The position numbers and the translations under genes are program-made. From Litomosoides sigmodontis (lineage: Eukaryota > Nematoda > Chromadorea > Rhabditida > Onchocercidae): a stretch of 64,000 nucleotides of DNA. Below, piece by piece: positions 49,074 through 62,300 of this stretch (positions are counted from its first letter, which is position 1; the number at the start of each line of letters is the position of its first letter). Where the stretch lies: contig OY718807.1 in assembly GCA_963070105.1 (NCBI GenBank), forward strand, positions 7,665,983 to 7,729,982, given 5' to 3'. The notes under the pieces were generated by a model. That model worked only from the letters and a program-made list of their open reading frames with translations, ran no database searches and was not told where the DNA came from.

Positions 49074-52000
49074 CTAAGTGGTTTTGAAGAATTCTTTTGG
49101 AAGTGCTTCAGACTGATTGGGATCAACACGTCCCAGGAACACGGTGACTGCATTCTGACTAATTGTTCGCAAAATTCTCAATGATTCCGGTAGACGTTCG
49201 TAGCGTGCACGTGCTTCATGGCCATACATCGACTCCATATAACTTTAAAAAAAAGAAATGCTATCATCTTATCAACGATTAAAATAATTTCACCAATTAT
49301 TTTAATTACCGAATTACTGAAGTGTAGCCTCTACCGCATTATCGTTACAACTTTCTATCTTAAATTTCAATTTTTTTTTTCACTCTAATGTGTCATTGTC
49401 GACCTAAAAATTTATCATCATAGATAATTAATTAACTTTTTCGTCAACTATTAGGGTGATTGCATAAGTGACTTTATCGATGATCAAATTAACTGCAGTA
49501 AGAACTGGGAAACGATTTCACAAACATCAATCATAAATTACAATCACCTCACAGTAATCAAAAATCGTACGCTAAATGATCTCAAAATTCAGATGTACAA
49601 TGATAATGATAACTATCCTCTGCACATCACTATCATTAACCTATGATATATATATATATGTGAATATGAATTATCATGAATGATAATGATTTGTAAAAAT
49701 GCGCACCGATGCAAAAGCGTTTGATACTGCTGACAGTGCCGAACGACGGTAATACGATCAGCCGGATCAAGAAGCGCATCACGACTTGAATCGAACAGCA
49801 AAATGAGAACAATTAAATCAATAGCAAGCTCATTATTTCGAAGATCCGGATGCAATGATTCACAAAATCTGAAATCAATTATTGCCAAAAATATGAATAA
49901 ATTAGCATCGGCTAATTAACATGTAATGTTTATGAATGGCTAATTAACATGTAATGTTTATGAAATGTTTATGAAAATTTTTTATCAGTAATATTTTTAC
50001 ATTAACCTAAATTATTGCTAACTGAACGTGAACATACTTCAAAAATCCTTCTTTTTGCCGATCACGTAATCCCTCCTTCAATTGATCGAACATTTCTAAC
50101 GATATTTTATTATCGTCTGAAAGCACCGGCGTTCGCCAACACTTCTGATCCATGTCAAAACGTGTCACACCACGCATCGTTAACATTTCTACCATTCCTC
50201 CTGAAATTACAAAAACTAATCTGTCACACGGTTTGTTTTTTTCGAATTTTAGCAATTTGCAATAATTTTAATGAAGCATTCAGTTAGTGAAGAATGATTT
50301 GAAGTGTCACGTCATCGCCCATCTTTATGGTTTTTTTTTTGTCAAATTTGGTGTTGAAAGAAAAAATCAACTAAATGTTACCTACTGGTCAACAAGTAAA
50401 GATTGCAAAAACAAACAAACAAGCGAGCAGTAGCCTGTTTTACACCTTTACTAGTCATAATTTATATCAGATCAAAATTTATTTCTCAATATTTTATGAT
50501 TTTTTTTTTTGAAAAAGCAATAGTTCTTTTCTTTCTTTTTTTTTCATTTTTAAAATTACATTTGTAATTGTTCACTTGAATTTTCGCTCACCTCAGGAAT
50601 TTCCGATTAGCTATTATCATCCTTTTCCCTACCAATTGACATCATTTACATTTCACAAAAAAAAATTGCAACATTTTGTCATTGGTGTAGTGAAAATTGC
50701 GGTACAATTGTTTTATTATTATCTTGTTGTTAATTATTATTAATTATTATTACTAAAAAGTATCATCACACTGTAAAAGAAATTAAAAAGAAAAACCTTT
50801 TAGCAGTGCAAACTTTCCGTCTTGCGACAGATCGTTGAAAGCTGGCAGTTTTTTTGCCATTTTCACCAATCGTCGCATTGTGATATCAATGATGTTGAGG
50901 ATATCGGTGGGATCGTGACTTGCTTTTTTCAAGTACGCTGCTTTACGTGAATCCTCGATTGGCTCATTCATGCATGCGAATGCATCTCGAACCTAAATTG
51001 TTACTTTTATTACTTTTTTTTTTTCATTCACCTTCATAGATTATTAAGAATTCTTTTGACATTGTTATACTATTGATGTTGCTATATCAGTTGCATTGAT
51101 TGATTGATTGATCGATTGATCGGTTGATTGGCTAGAAAGATTTGATGGATGGAAATTGTTAATGTAACACTTACAATATCCAGTGCACGAAGTTCAGCTG
51201 AATTAAGCTGATAATTAAGTTGCGAATCGCCATCCTGATAAATTGCTTGCTGAAAGAAACGTCTAATTTAGATTTCATATATCAGAAAGAAGAATATAAG
51301 TTTACAATCAACAAAATAATTTGTGCGTTTAAAATTACACCATAAAAGTATAGCGCATTCTAAGAGATTTTTTTGAAAAAAAAACGATTAAAATATCTTC
51401 TAGCAAAAAAAAAATAATAATATTGATCATATAATTAGCCAGTGAACTGAATGTTACCATATAAGCTTATCATACAGAGAATGAAATTAGTGGAAGCGGA
51501 AATATACTTTTGTTTGTTTGTTTGTTTATTTTCAGTTCAGAAATGGTTTTATAGAAGAAGCATGTAGGAAAAAAATTTTTAACAAGCATAAAAACGAGCT
51601 TTCAAAGTTTCACGTTCAGTGCACAATTTCGATGAATCAGTATTCAGTTCATCGTGTATTGTATCGTGCATATACGTCACTTTTTTTTCCACATCTGGCG
51701 TTAACTTGTACGTCGTTGAGCGTGGTAAATTAGCAGCTGCTGCACTTAGTTCTGTATAATCTGTGATAGCTAAAATTTATCACTTCTAATTTTACATATG
51801 TATTGGATGAAGGATTTATTGAGGATTGAAATTATTTCACCTCTCCTTCTGCTAATATCCCTATGAGCGTTAAGACTAATACATAAGTTAAGGGTTAAAA
51901 AATTATTTTTAAATTTAATTCATTAATTTTAGGAATAAATTTAGAAGGAAAAAAAAAGTGAAAAAAACAAAAATTCAAACGAACGTGTGCATTGAATCAG

Positions 52001-55000
52001 TGATGGCCGTATGATGCCATGACTGTTTGCAATGTTCATTGCTGTTGTTTCCTGCTCAAGTGGTGAATAAATATTTAGTTTCATTTCATCCAAAGTGCTG
52101 GAAATGGACTGCGAAGAGCAAGGATCTGAGCTCGATGATGGAACTGGAGGTACAAGTGCGCCACCTGCTTTAGCTGCTTTAACCAATGCTTGGTACTCTT
52201 CCATTGACATTGTTACGTGTGGCTCTGGACCTAACATCATGCAACACTTTCATAGTGCTTTTTAACTTTTACATTTCACTTTCATTCGCCATTTATTTGA
52301 AATTTCACTTTCACTCATATCTTTTAGAGTCAAACGACTGCAAGCATTTTGTGAATTGAATCACAGTGCGAAATTCTTGGAGGAGGATTAACAAACAAAC
52401 AGGTACGTACGTACGCAGGTACCTTTTGATGAGAAAGCATCACTAGCACGAGCTAATGAGGATAATGCTGAATTCGGCGGTAACATTCCTGCACCGCAAC
52501 CATTCCGTCGTAAATTTGCATATGCTGCGCTAGCAGCTACAGCTGCTTGCTGTCGTTGTAAGCGCATTAAATTTGATTCGTACTAAAATGCATTACAAAT
52601 TATTCCTTTCTAATTTAAATCATCCAAATACTAAGGGAATAATAAATAATGAAACAAAGATTTCATACGTAACACATATAATAATAGGCATGAAATAAGT
52701 GATTTTAGATTTATGTGAAAATATATATTTGCAAATGGAATGGATTTAAAGGAAAAAAGAAGTGAAAAAAAAGATGAAAGTAATTAGCGATAAAATGAGA
52801 AATAATAATCTATAAACAGCTTTATTATAATTTTTTTTTCACTTCTAATCATTTAAAATTCTAACAGTTAGAATAAGCCAACAAAAAAAAAAGGAAAGAA
52901 ATTGAGAAGTAAGTGGGAGAGGTGTGTGAAATACGTGACAGTAATAATAGAGTGAAATTTTTTAAATGAATATTTTAAAACATACAGCATCACTGCTGGT
53001 ATCGAGTTGAGGGAGACCGATGAGTGTACTATGTGTTGGGGAATCAGGTGATGAGGATGATAGTACTGAGGGTGAAACGGTTGAATTTGTAGGACTTAGC
53101 ATCTAAAACAAACTCATCAACTAATAAACAAAATAAATAAACACAGGAAAAATAAATGATATTAATATGAGAATTAATTTTAATAAAATAAAATGAAATT
53201 CTATAATTCAATTGATTTGCTACATGATGAGAGTAAAATTTTGAAATAAAATTAAACTTAAGCTTATTTCATATGCATTATTATATTCAATTTTCTTCAT
53301 GAAATAATACAAAAAGCTCATTGATAAATTACTGATAGCAACAATGATAATGATAATAATGATAGCAGGTACCGTATGAGCAACAGATGGACTAACAAGC
53401 GTCGAATCTGATTCCCTCCGCTGGATCATCTGAGTTGCACTGAACATATTTGCTAAAAAAACAAACAAACAAACAAACAAACAAACGAACAAACAAACGA
53501 ACACCTTCAAATACATGCTTTTCTTTTCCTCTGTATTCACTCGTTCACAATTCACTGTTTCCTATTTCATCTAATTTCATACAAAAAATTAAAAAATGAA
53601 ATCATTTCAAAAAATAAATATATATAGCTCTCTCATGGTTAGCATTTTTTTGAAATTATTCAAATAATAAAATATTTAAAAATATAACAGTAAGAAAAAC
53701 TTCATTGGTTGCTTTTGTTATTTTTAAAATCATGCAAATACATATAATATACAAAATAATTTGAAATTTTTTTTTAATCATTTATCCTTTCTTCAAATAG
53801 ATTAACTATTTACTAACAAACAATACCATATCTTTTCTAAAAAATTTGCGATAAACGTCTAACTTTATTAATTCATCTCTCTCTCTCTCTCTCTCCCTCT
53901 CTCCACCTCTTCTTAAATACATGCTAATCTAAAAATCTTCCTAATGAGAGACGTTCATACAGTAATTGCTGAATGAAATGAATGAAGTGAATGATTCACC
54001 AATTACTACAATTACCACTTACGCTAACAATTATAAGAGCATACGTGGTGTGGCGGAGGATGAAGTAGTATTGCCCGGTTGATTTGAGGTAGTAATATTC
54101 ACTGGCGCTGATAATTTTCTGGTTGTATTAGCTGCTGCACCACTACTGTTAGCATTTGCATTTGCATTTGAATTACGATTTTGCTGCTGTTGCTGTTGCA
54201 TGTGATTCAAACGTGAATTTTTCCGCCTTCTTAACTGTTCCTCATTTAAAATCCACTCCTTTTTCATGCCAACCTACATTTTACATTAATTAATAAATTA
54301 ATGAAGGAGGTGGTTTTTTTCATCGAAAAGAAAAACCAATGATTTCATCATTATCGATGATGATAATTTTTGAAGTAATTCAAATTGAAAAAAAAAAGCA
54401 ATAACAAATTTTCTACCATAAAATTTGTTTCTGTAATAAGTTGGCTGATATATTTTTTTCATTTTTGTATTTTGTATTTTAATATAATGGTAAAAATTAG
54501 AGGGGTGAAAAATCCCTGTCTAATTCTTAATGACTTATATTACAGATAGATACTTTTAAACTAATTGATTGATTAATTAATTAATTAATTAATTAAAAAA
54601 AGCAATTACAGCAAAACATTTCCGTAGCCGACATTTCTGGCAGAATCGACGGCTTACCGAATTGATATCACAGTCATCCGAGTAAGGACATTTAAATTCC
54701 TAAAATGAACAACGGACAATTAATTTTAATGATCAATGAGCGCAGCATACGATCACAATGACAGCTATCGCGGATAAATTTCAATTAAATCGATTCCATC
54801 CCTTTAAAACATTCAAAAGTTGAACAGTTTAAAATTGTACCTATGCATCTTTGCAAAATGAAAAAGACCAAAGACACAGACTACGAGAGGTGAAGTAAGT
54901 GAGTAACTCGAACCTTAGGTCTTAAGGCATTCCTTCTGAAGAAAGCTTTACACGATTCACATGTAATAACATTAAAATTATAACCCGTTGCATGATCACC

Positions 55001-56340
55001 ACATACACGACACGTTTTTTGACGACGTCGAGCTTCCTGAACATTAAAATTATGCAAAACGTCAAATGTTATCTTATATTTGCAAATACAAATAATTTTC
55101 AAACAAATAATTCAAATAATTTAAAAAAAAAATAATTTTCAAATTTCTTCCTAACAAATGTGCTAAAGTGCGGGAAAACAAAACCATGTTATAAAAAAAC
55201 AAAAAAGCTATTAAAACTTACTAAGTTAACGAAAAAAAAAATTTTCATAGCAAAACTACAATATCAATAATTGCAATGGTTTTTTTTTTCAATTTCCATT
55301 TATGAAAGAAATATAATCAAAGAATCTGGTTAACTTCAAAATTTTCACATTTTTTTTTACAAAAATAATTTCAATATTTGGAAATTTTTATCAATAATAA
55401 TCCCTAAATTATTTAAATGATTAAAACGCACATCAGCGCCAATTTCTGTATTCGGTGAACAGCATCCGCTCGACGAAGCGCTTTGACGCACAGCACCAGT
55501 ATTCATCGTTAATTCATCCATCATATTTAAGCCGACACCGGATAGTCCACCTGCAAATAAATTAGCATCATTCTACAACACACGCATAAATTTCACTCAA
55601 AACAAAATCATACTGTAAAAATTAAATTTTGCAAAAAAAAAAGGAATGATTACGTGAGATTCATTTACTTTACTAGTAAATTAGAGGATTTTTACAATGC
55701 GCATGTTTTTTTCCCCCTCCAATTATCATGATTAAAATGATGATGATGATGATGATGGAAGTTAGAATGTTAGAAGGATGCATTAGATTAGCCAAAAAAA
55801 AATTGAAGTGTAAAAAGTTATGCTAATTAATCGTATCGATCAATTTCTCATCATTCATTTCAACTCAAATAATCAAAAAAAAAATTAACTAAGCTATGCA
55901 ATTAATTTAATTAGAAATGAAATGAATAAGAGATAAAGAATTTGGTAGTGTGTTACGATATAGTAGTAGAAAAGGAAAAAAAAAAGTGAAGTTTGGTAAT
56001 TTGATATACCCTTCAATAATCGCAAAAGATTGCCTGCATCAACTGCCGGCAATGAACCTGGAGCCACCGTTACTGTAATACCGGAACCACCGTTGCACCG
56101 TAATGCTGCTGTATTGGTTGTTGTTACTGGTGCTGCACCTGTTCCACTAATTAATGCACCACCAGTATTTGTACCCGTACCTGTTGTTACTGCACCGTCA
56201 CCGGATAAAATTTCCGCACCAGAACTTGATATAGCTGCTACCGTTGTTGCCGTTGCTGCTGCTACTGTTGGTGTTGTTATTGTTGGACCGTTACGCATCG
56301 ATCCCGGACTGTGAATTACCGGATCATCTGGTGTACTCAT
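49074..56340 (-). CDS. daf-12: DAF-12 nuclear hormone receptor
   Basis: Exons (minus): 56340-56010, 55550-55432, 55036-54914, 54699-54610, 54273-54045, 53452-53373, 53102-52986, 52582-52423, 52230-51985, 51769-about 51600 (3' border unsure), 51249-51175, 50992-50797, 50200-50038, 49868-49707, 49242-49074; roughly 800 residues. DAF-12 binds dafachronic acids and switches between dauer/infective-larva arrest and growth. The DNA-binding domain has [19 protein letters not shown], the DAF-12/NHR-8 class P-box [22 protein letters not shown] and [17 protein letters not shown], then [22 protein letters not shown]-rich hinge ([15 protein letters not shown]) follows. The ligand domain carries [52 protein letters not shown] and ends LPKEFFKTT (AF-2 helix). 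An in-frame TTTTTCAG acceptor 6 nt before the ATG leaves room for an upstream coding exon or SL trans-splicing. Confidence 0.95.
53456..53505. repeat. (AAAC)n microsatellite
   Basis: Tandem AAAC units with two AACG variants. On minus they form the T-rich polypyrimidine tract directly before the acceptor of the daf-12 exon starting at 53452. Confidence 0.9.
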
Positions 56341-58719
56341 TTGCTGCTGAAAAATTATACCAATATCGTTTCATAGGTCAGTTCAATTTCACTGGTTACT
56401 TCAGTAATTTCACTGGTCAACAATGTGTCTTTTCTTCTTCGTTTTAACAATGAAATTTTCACCAGTAAATATCATATCATTTCCCATTTATTCTTCTCTC
56501 AGCATTTATTTTTTAAAATATTATTAAAATTATTTAATGTTAATTCGTGAAAAAAAATAACACTTTGCTATTCAATGTACGTAGTAAAAAAGTTAACAGA
56601 TAAATTAATATTTTTGTAAAAATTTATTTCTAAAATTAAATTTACTATTAGCGCTTGCTTAAAATAAACAATCCGGAATGTCGGAAATATTTCATCGCTC
56701 ACTCAAAACATCTCCAATCTTGCAATTCTCCCTCTCTTCTTATTTATCACTCATTTATGTCAATCAATCCTATTACTTATCAATTAATAAAACTAATAAA
56801 TTTACGGGCATATCTATAATTTCTAACCTAAAATTCATTAATGCTAGAGAAGGAAGGGAAAAAGAACACTGTACTTTTGATTCTTTTGAATTTATTTTAC
56901 TCCTGAATGGCTTCTGGATGTCAGTAATGGGGTTTTTTTTCCCCGGATGTACTTACTACACCTTTTTCTTTTTTTTTTGCAAGAGTACAAGTCTGTAAAT
57001 AATAAAAATGAAGTACAATATAAGGACAGTTCTACGTTAAGCGAAAAAAAAATCGAAAACATTTCTACGTCAACTATGATGTATTTGGCATTCCACGGGA
57101 TTCCTAGAAAAGCATAGATTCTCTGCACTTTCCATGAACTTTTCAAAAAATCAAACGTAAAAGTTATTTTGCACAGTTAAATTATTAGTGTGAAATTTGA
57201 CACTTAATTAATTAATTAGTCAAGCGTACGTTTCAAACACTTACGTCAATCGATAACTAACAACTACTAAAGTCTGTGGTGCATCTACAGCATACGTAAT
57301 GTTAAGTGTATCTCATTTTCCCTTTCTTTTTCATCTTCCTCATTTTACTGTTTTAAAGAGTGAAGGAGTGGATGAGAGGGAGATTTATGATAACTCGTAA
57401 AAGTATGGTCGTAATTGAAATTCCATAATTATAGCTATTTGATTCATTTTCCCTCACCTCACCTCATATCAGTTATTTATTTTTAATACGTAAAACTTGA
57501 AATTGATTTATCTTCAACTAGTTAATTAATTAGACGTAGGAAGTAAAGAGTACTACTGCTTTCCCTTCTACTTCCGCTAAAAAATTTCCATCATTTCAGA
57601 GAAGTAAATGACTAATTGGATATTAGAAAAAAATCAATGAGCATAATTTCCTCCACCCTCACTGACTTTTTATCAAAGTTAAACTTCACGTTTTTGATAA
57701 AAAATGAAAGTGAATAGAGCGAGAAGATTGTAAAGTATTGAAAACGTATACGTACATTTCAAGCGGTATCAGAAATGTTACAATGATAGGATACGATTAA
57801 AGTTTAATTTAATTTCAATTTCAATTTTATTTATGCTAAAATTTAACCACTTCCCTTTAAATATAAATCTGAAATAAACGTTCACAAAATCTCTCATTCA
57901 TTCAACTTCAGGAAGAGCAAGGTAAGAAGAAAAGGAGAAAAAAAAGGATTATTAATTTTGAAATGATCAACAATTAAATTTAATAAATTCATGGAGAGTT
58001 ACTGATCATCTGATAAATGAGAATTATAGTATAGCAATGAAAAGTTATCAAAAGAAATATTTTGTTATTTTCAATGAATGATATAGGAAAGCAGTAATTT
58101 ATATTGAAGAAATTAAATTTACAAAAGAAAAAAGCAAATAATAAACAGTCTCACAATAACTATAGTAATTTCAGTGAGAAAGCGCAAAAAATGAAGAGCA
58201 TTTTTGAGGAAATTTAACATTTCATTAATTAATTAAACGATTTAATAATTAATCTCATTAGCCAAAAGAAACGCACATGAAAATTTCAAACAGAAACCCA
58301 AAAAAAGAGCAAAATTTAGAACAAAATTTCGTAACAATAAAGTAAAAATAAATTGTGAAGCAAAATCTCCCAAAGCGAAAAACAAAACAAAAAATGAATA
58401 ATTGAAGGATAGCTTCTCTTTCGTTCGTTTTCTTTCTTTCTCGTCTACAATTCAATTGTAATTTCAAATACGATTATAATGAATGAAAGACTGAGAGTCA
58501 GACAAAATGAGAGAGAGGAAAAGAGAGAGAGAGAGAGAGATAACCTTATTTGTTCCGATAAACTTTATTCAATAATTTATCCACTAATTCTAACATTTCC
58601 AATAACTTATGGAACATACACATTTGTAAAATATAAAATAAAATATTTTAGGATACACATCAAACATCATACATGAAATGAACATTGAAATTCAAACAGA
58701 CACACACACACACACACAC

Positions 58720-58758
<39 letters not shown>

Positions 58759-59530
58759 GATGTAAAGAGTTGATTTTGAACATTTAAACAAACACACACA
58801 TGCACAGACCCAGACAGACACACACACACACACACACATGTAGTGTAAATTGTATGCTTAAATTTATAAATGTTGTGTGATGGAAAAAGAAGAGAAAAAA
58901 AATTGCAATAAAAACATTAATATGTATATGTGTTATGGAGTTGTAAAAGTGAAGAAAAGAGGAAGGGAAAGAGAGAGGGAGAGGGAGAGGGAGAGAAAAG
59001 AAGCTAAAAATACGATAAAGCTATAATAATGCTTTGCATCTTTTAAATTGCTATATGCTTCCATAGCAATCATTTTTTTTTCTTTCCTTCTTTCCTTCTC
59101 TTCCCCTTTCTCTTCCTCTTTCTTTTTATCTAAGCCACTTTAGTAGTAGCATTAGCGGATGACAATGATATTAACCAATAATACTAACAAAGACAACAGA
59201 AAATGATAATAGTGATATCAATGATAATAGAGAGATTGGGAAACAGTGTGGGAAGGAAGAGGAGGAGGAAGAGAAGGAGAGAAGATAAAAACAAATAAAC
59301 AAACAATCATTTGAAGAAGAAAAGGAAGAAGTAGAAGTGTGTAAAAGTAAAAGATTGAAATTTTTTTTTTTAAATTTCATACTTACATTTGCTTAGCATT
59401 ATAGTTTCACAGCTATACAATACAGTCACACTCAACTATTACATACGTACGTACGTGTATACGTATACACTACATTTTTTACACTTACAACTCTTATTCC
59501 TCTACTGCTCAATGATCGTTGCGTACAGAG

Positions 59531-59596
<66 letters not shown>
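59531..59596. repeat. (GT)n microsatellite
   Basis: About 32 uninterrupted GT units. Confidence 0.97.
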
Positions 59597-59597
<1 letters not shown>

Positions 59598-61965
59598 ATA
59601 CTATATTTTATATTTAATGTTTCGTTTAAAAAAAAATGAAGGTTACAAGTATGGCAATTATTTGAAACGATCTTTTTATTACTTCTATTAAACTTATTCA
59701 ACTAGCGCTCTTTCTCTCTCCTTCCCTCTCTCTCTCTCTCTTTTTTTTTGTTTCTGTCTCTTTTCATAAATAAATAAATATGCATGCAGCATGTACGTAT
59801 TCCACGTAAATATTATACGCAAAATAATTAAATAAACACTGTTAACGTCAAATTATGCAATATTTTCATCTAAAAAACTCTTCTCTCTTTTTCTCTCAAA
59901 TTTTTATACATGCAATTTTGAATCACTAAATTCTATCCAATCAATGATATTTATTTAATATTTTACAGATATTATTGTATTAACAAAAAAAAAACAAACA
60001 ATAACTTTAGTGATGATAAAGAGAGCAAGAGAGCAAGAGAGAGAGAGAGAGAGAGGAAGAGGGAGAGAAGAAAATGGAAAGGATGAAAGTGATGAATGTA
60101 CGAGCAAAAAGGATAAAAGAATGACATTAGATTTTAAGGAAATTTCAACTGTATTTTAAATTATCCTGAAATGCTAACTGCTACTTACTTACTACTACAA
60201 CTACTACTACTACTACTACTACTACTGATAATATCGATGAGAATAAGCTGTTCATACATTAGCCATTAAAATTTAACGCAAACGATTACGACTACTTTCA
60301 TTGACGTATATGGAAGGAGGGGGTGGATGAGAACGATATTTGTGTTACGGCGCAAGCGAAACGTTTGTAGACGCTAATTGAGAAGATTGTCATTTGATTT
60401 TTTTTTTTAAAAAAAATTTTTTCCTATGGTCGTTTAATCACTTGATAGATTTATTTTATTAGATAATCGATATTGATGTATGACTTGTAGATGATTTCAA
60501 ATGGCAGCTTCTTGGTAGCGCAAAATTATCGTTTATCAGAAATTAAATTTATCAAATTGTTTACCTAATTATGATAATCCATTCAGTTAATTTTTTGCCA
60601 TAAATGAAAAATTAGGAATTAAATATTTGATGTAAAATCAATAGCTTGCTTGTTTCCACTTGTTTCTTTCCTTCCTTCCTTCCTTCCTTTCTTCTTCCTC
60701 TTCTTTCTCCCCTTTTGCTACAAATACAATTAGTGAACTGAAAATGTTGAAATAAATCGAAATGATTAAAAAGTAGCGAAAATGACTGAAAAGTGTTTGT
60801 GGGTAGAATGAGAGAGGGGAATGGAAAGAAATGCGCTGAAATTACAGACAAGAGAGAAAAAGGAAGAAATTGGTAATTTTAATTCTAAAAAATTTCATTA
60901 TAATTTGAAATTTTAAAATATATTTAAAAAACACAATTTGGATAAATATCTTAAAAGTTTTTTTTCCCCTCTTACTCCTTCTTCCTTCCATAAATGAATA
61001 ACACATACTGTGAATCACATTACATTCATCAAATAAAATATAATTGCTGAGATTAAAATTTTTCCAAATTAAATTTCATTTTTTCAAATCATTCTCATTT
61101 AATTTAAATATCACATTCGATTTAACAGTTATACCCACACACACACACGCAAAAGAAAAAAATGGAAATTTACGAAATATTTAATATTAAATAACGATAA
61201 AATTATGAAAAAATGGAATGAAATTTAAAAATGAAAACGAAATTTCAATTTCAAATAGCTTTTAAATAAAAAAGAAAATATAATTTTACTATAAAATGAA
61301 ATAAACACAGTGGTTAATACTGTCGTCGACTTTCTGTGAATAAAATCATCCACACCAAATAGCAAACGGCAATCTCCTTTTTTCCTTCCTCCCTTCTTCT
61401 TCCTTTTCTTTTTTTCTCTTTCCCTTTCTTTTTCATCCTCTCTTGTTTTTTGCCCCTTTTTTGGAACAGTATGAAAGGAGAACGAGAACGATGTTTGATC
61501 AGAGAAAGATGCAAAAAAAAAGATGCGAAAAGAAAGAAGAGTGGAAGGAAGAAAGAATTTGGATGAAAAAAAACCCGAGAGTACATTGAAATGGGTGAGA
61601 GGAGAGCGATCACAATCGGCGAAAGATAGAGAAATTGCAGAGATGACAGGATGCGCGATGATAAGCAGCAGCAGCAGCAGCAGACTGATAGAATGCAATG
61701 AGAGTGGTGCGGTGGGCTCTCTACAAAGGGACGTCAAAAAGCGCTCAACGCATAGTTAGGGTGTCCTTTCGTGGAAAAAAAAAGGGTGAAAACTGGTCTT
61801 CCACTTTTTTTTTTCAACTAAATTTATCAAAATGTGTTGAACAGTGACATAGTGCTCCCTCTCTCTCTCTCTCTCTCCCTTTCTCTCTCTCTCTCTCTAA
61901 GTTGCGTATGTGTGCGGGTATGTGGTGTGGTCGTATTAGTGGTGTGATGATGGTGGCGGTGGTGT

Positions 61966-62060
61966 GTGTATACATATATACATATGCATATATAAGATAG
62001 TTTGAAACGAACTACGAAACATTTTTCATTTACGACGACGACTGCAACTGAGTGAGAGAG
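61966..62060 (+). promoter_or_regulatory. possible core promoter with TATA-like element
   Basis: ATATACATATGCATATATAAG carries a TATATAAG box at about 61990-61997. It is followed after some 30 bp by a GC-richer stretch (ACGACGACGACTGCAACTGAG). A long CT tract lies just upstream. Facing plus, no downstream exon is visible before the window ends. Low support. Confidence 0.2.
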
Positions 62061-62242
62061 AGGGAGTGACGGAGGAAGAGAGAAGGAAAGATGTGGTAGA
62101 GGAGAATTTGAATTGAATTGAAATAAATTGAAGTGAAGTGAAGCGGCAAAAAATTAAGACAGAAATGTAAGAGATAGTAGATAGAGATGGATCATTGGGA
62201 CGATTTTGATACCTAACATTTGAGATAGACAGATAGATAGAT

Positions 62243-62300
62243 GGTTAGTTAGTTAGTTAGTTAGTTAGTTAGATAGATAGATAGATAGATTAGATAGATA
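62243..62300. repeat. (TTAG)n then (ATAG)n tetramer arrays
   Basis: About seven TTAG units run directly into ATAG units. The nematode telomere unit is TTAGGC, so this is an interior tetramer microsatellite, not telomeric. Confidence 0.9.

Noticed and set aside
62243..62300. Telomere-like (TTAG)n tract
   Set aside because: The unit is TTAG, not TTAGGC, only about seven copies long, and it passes into ATAG repeats inside the contig.
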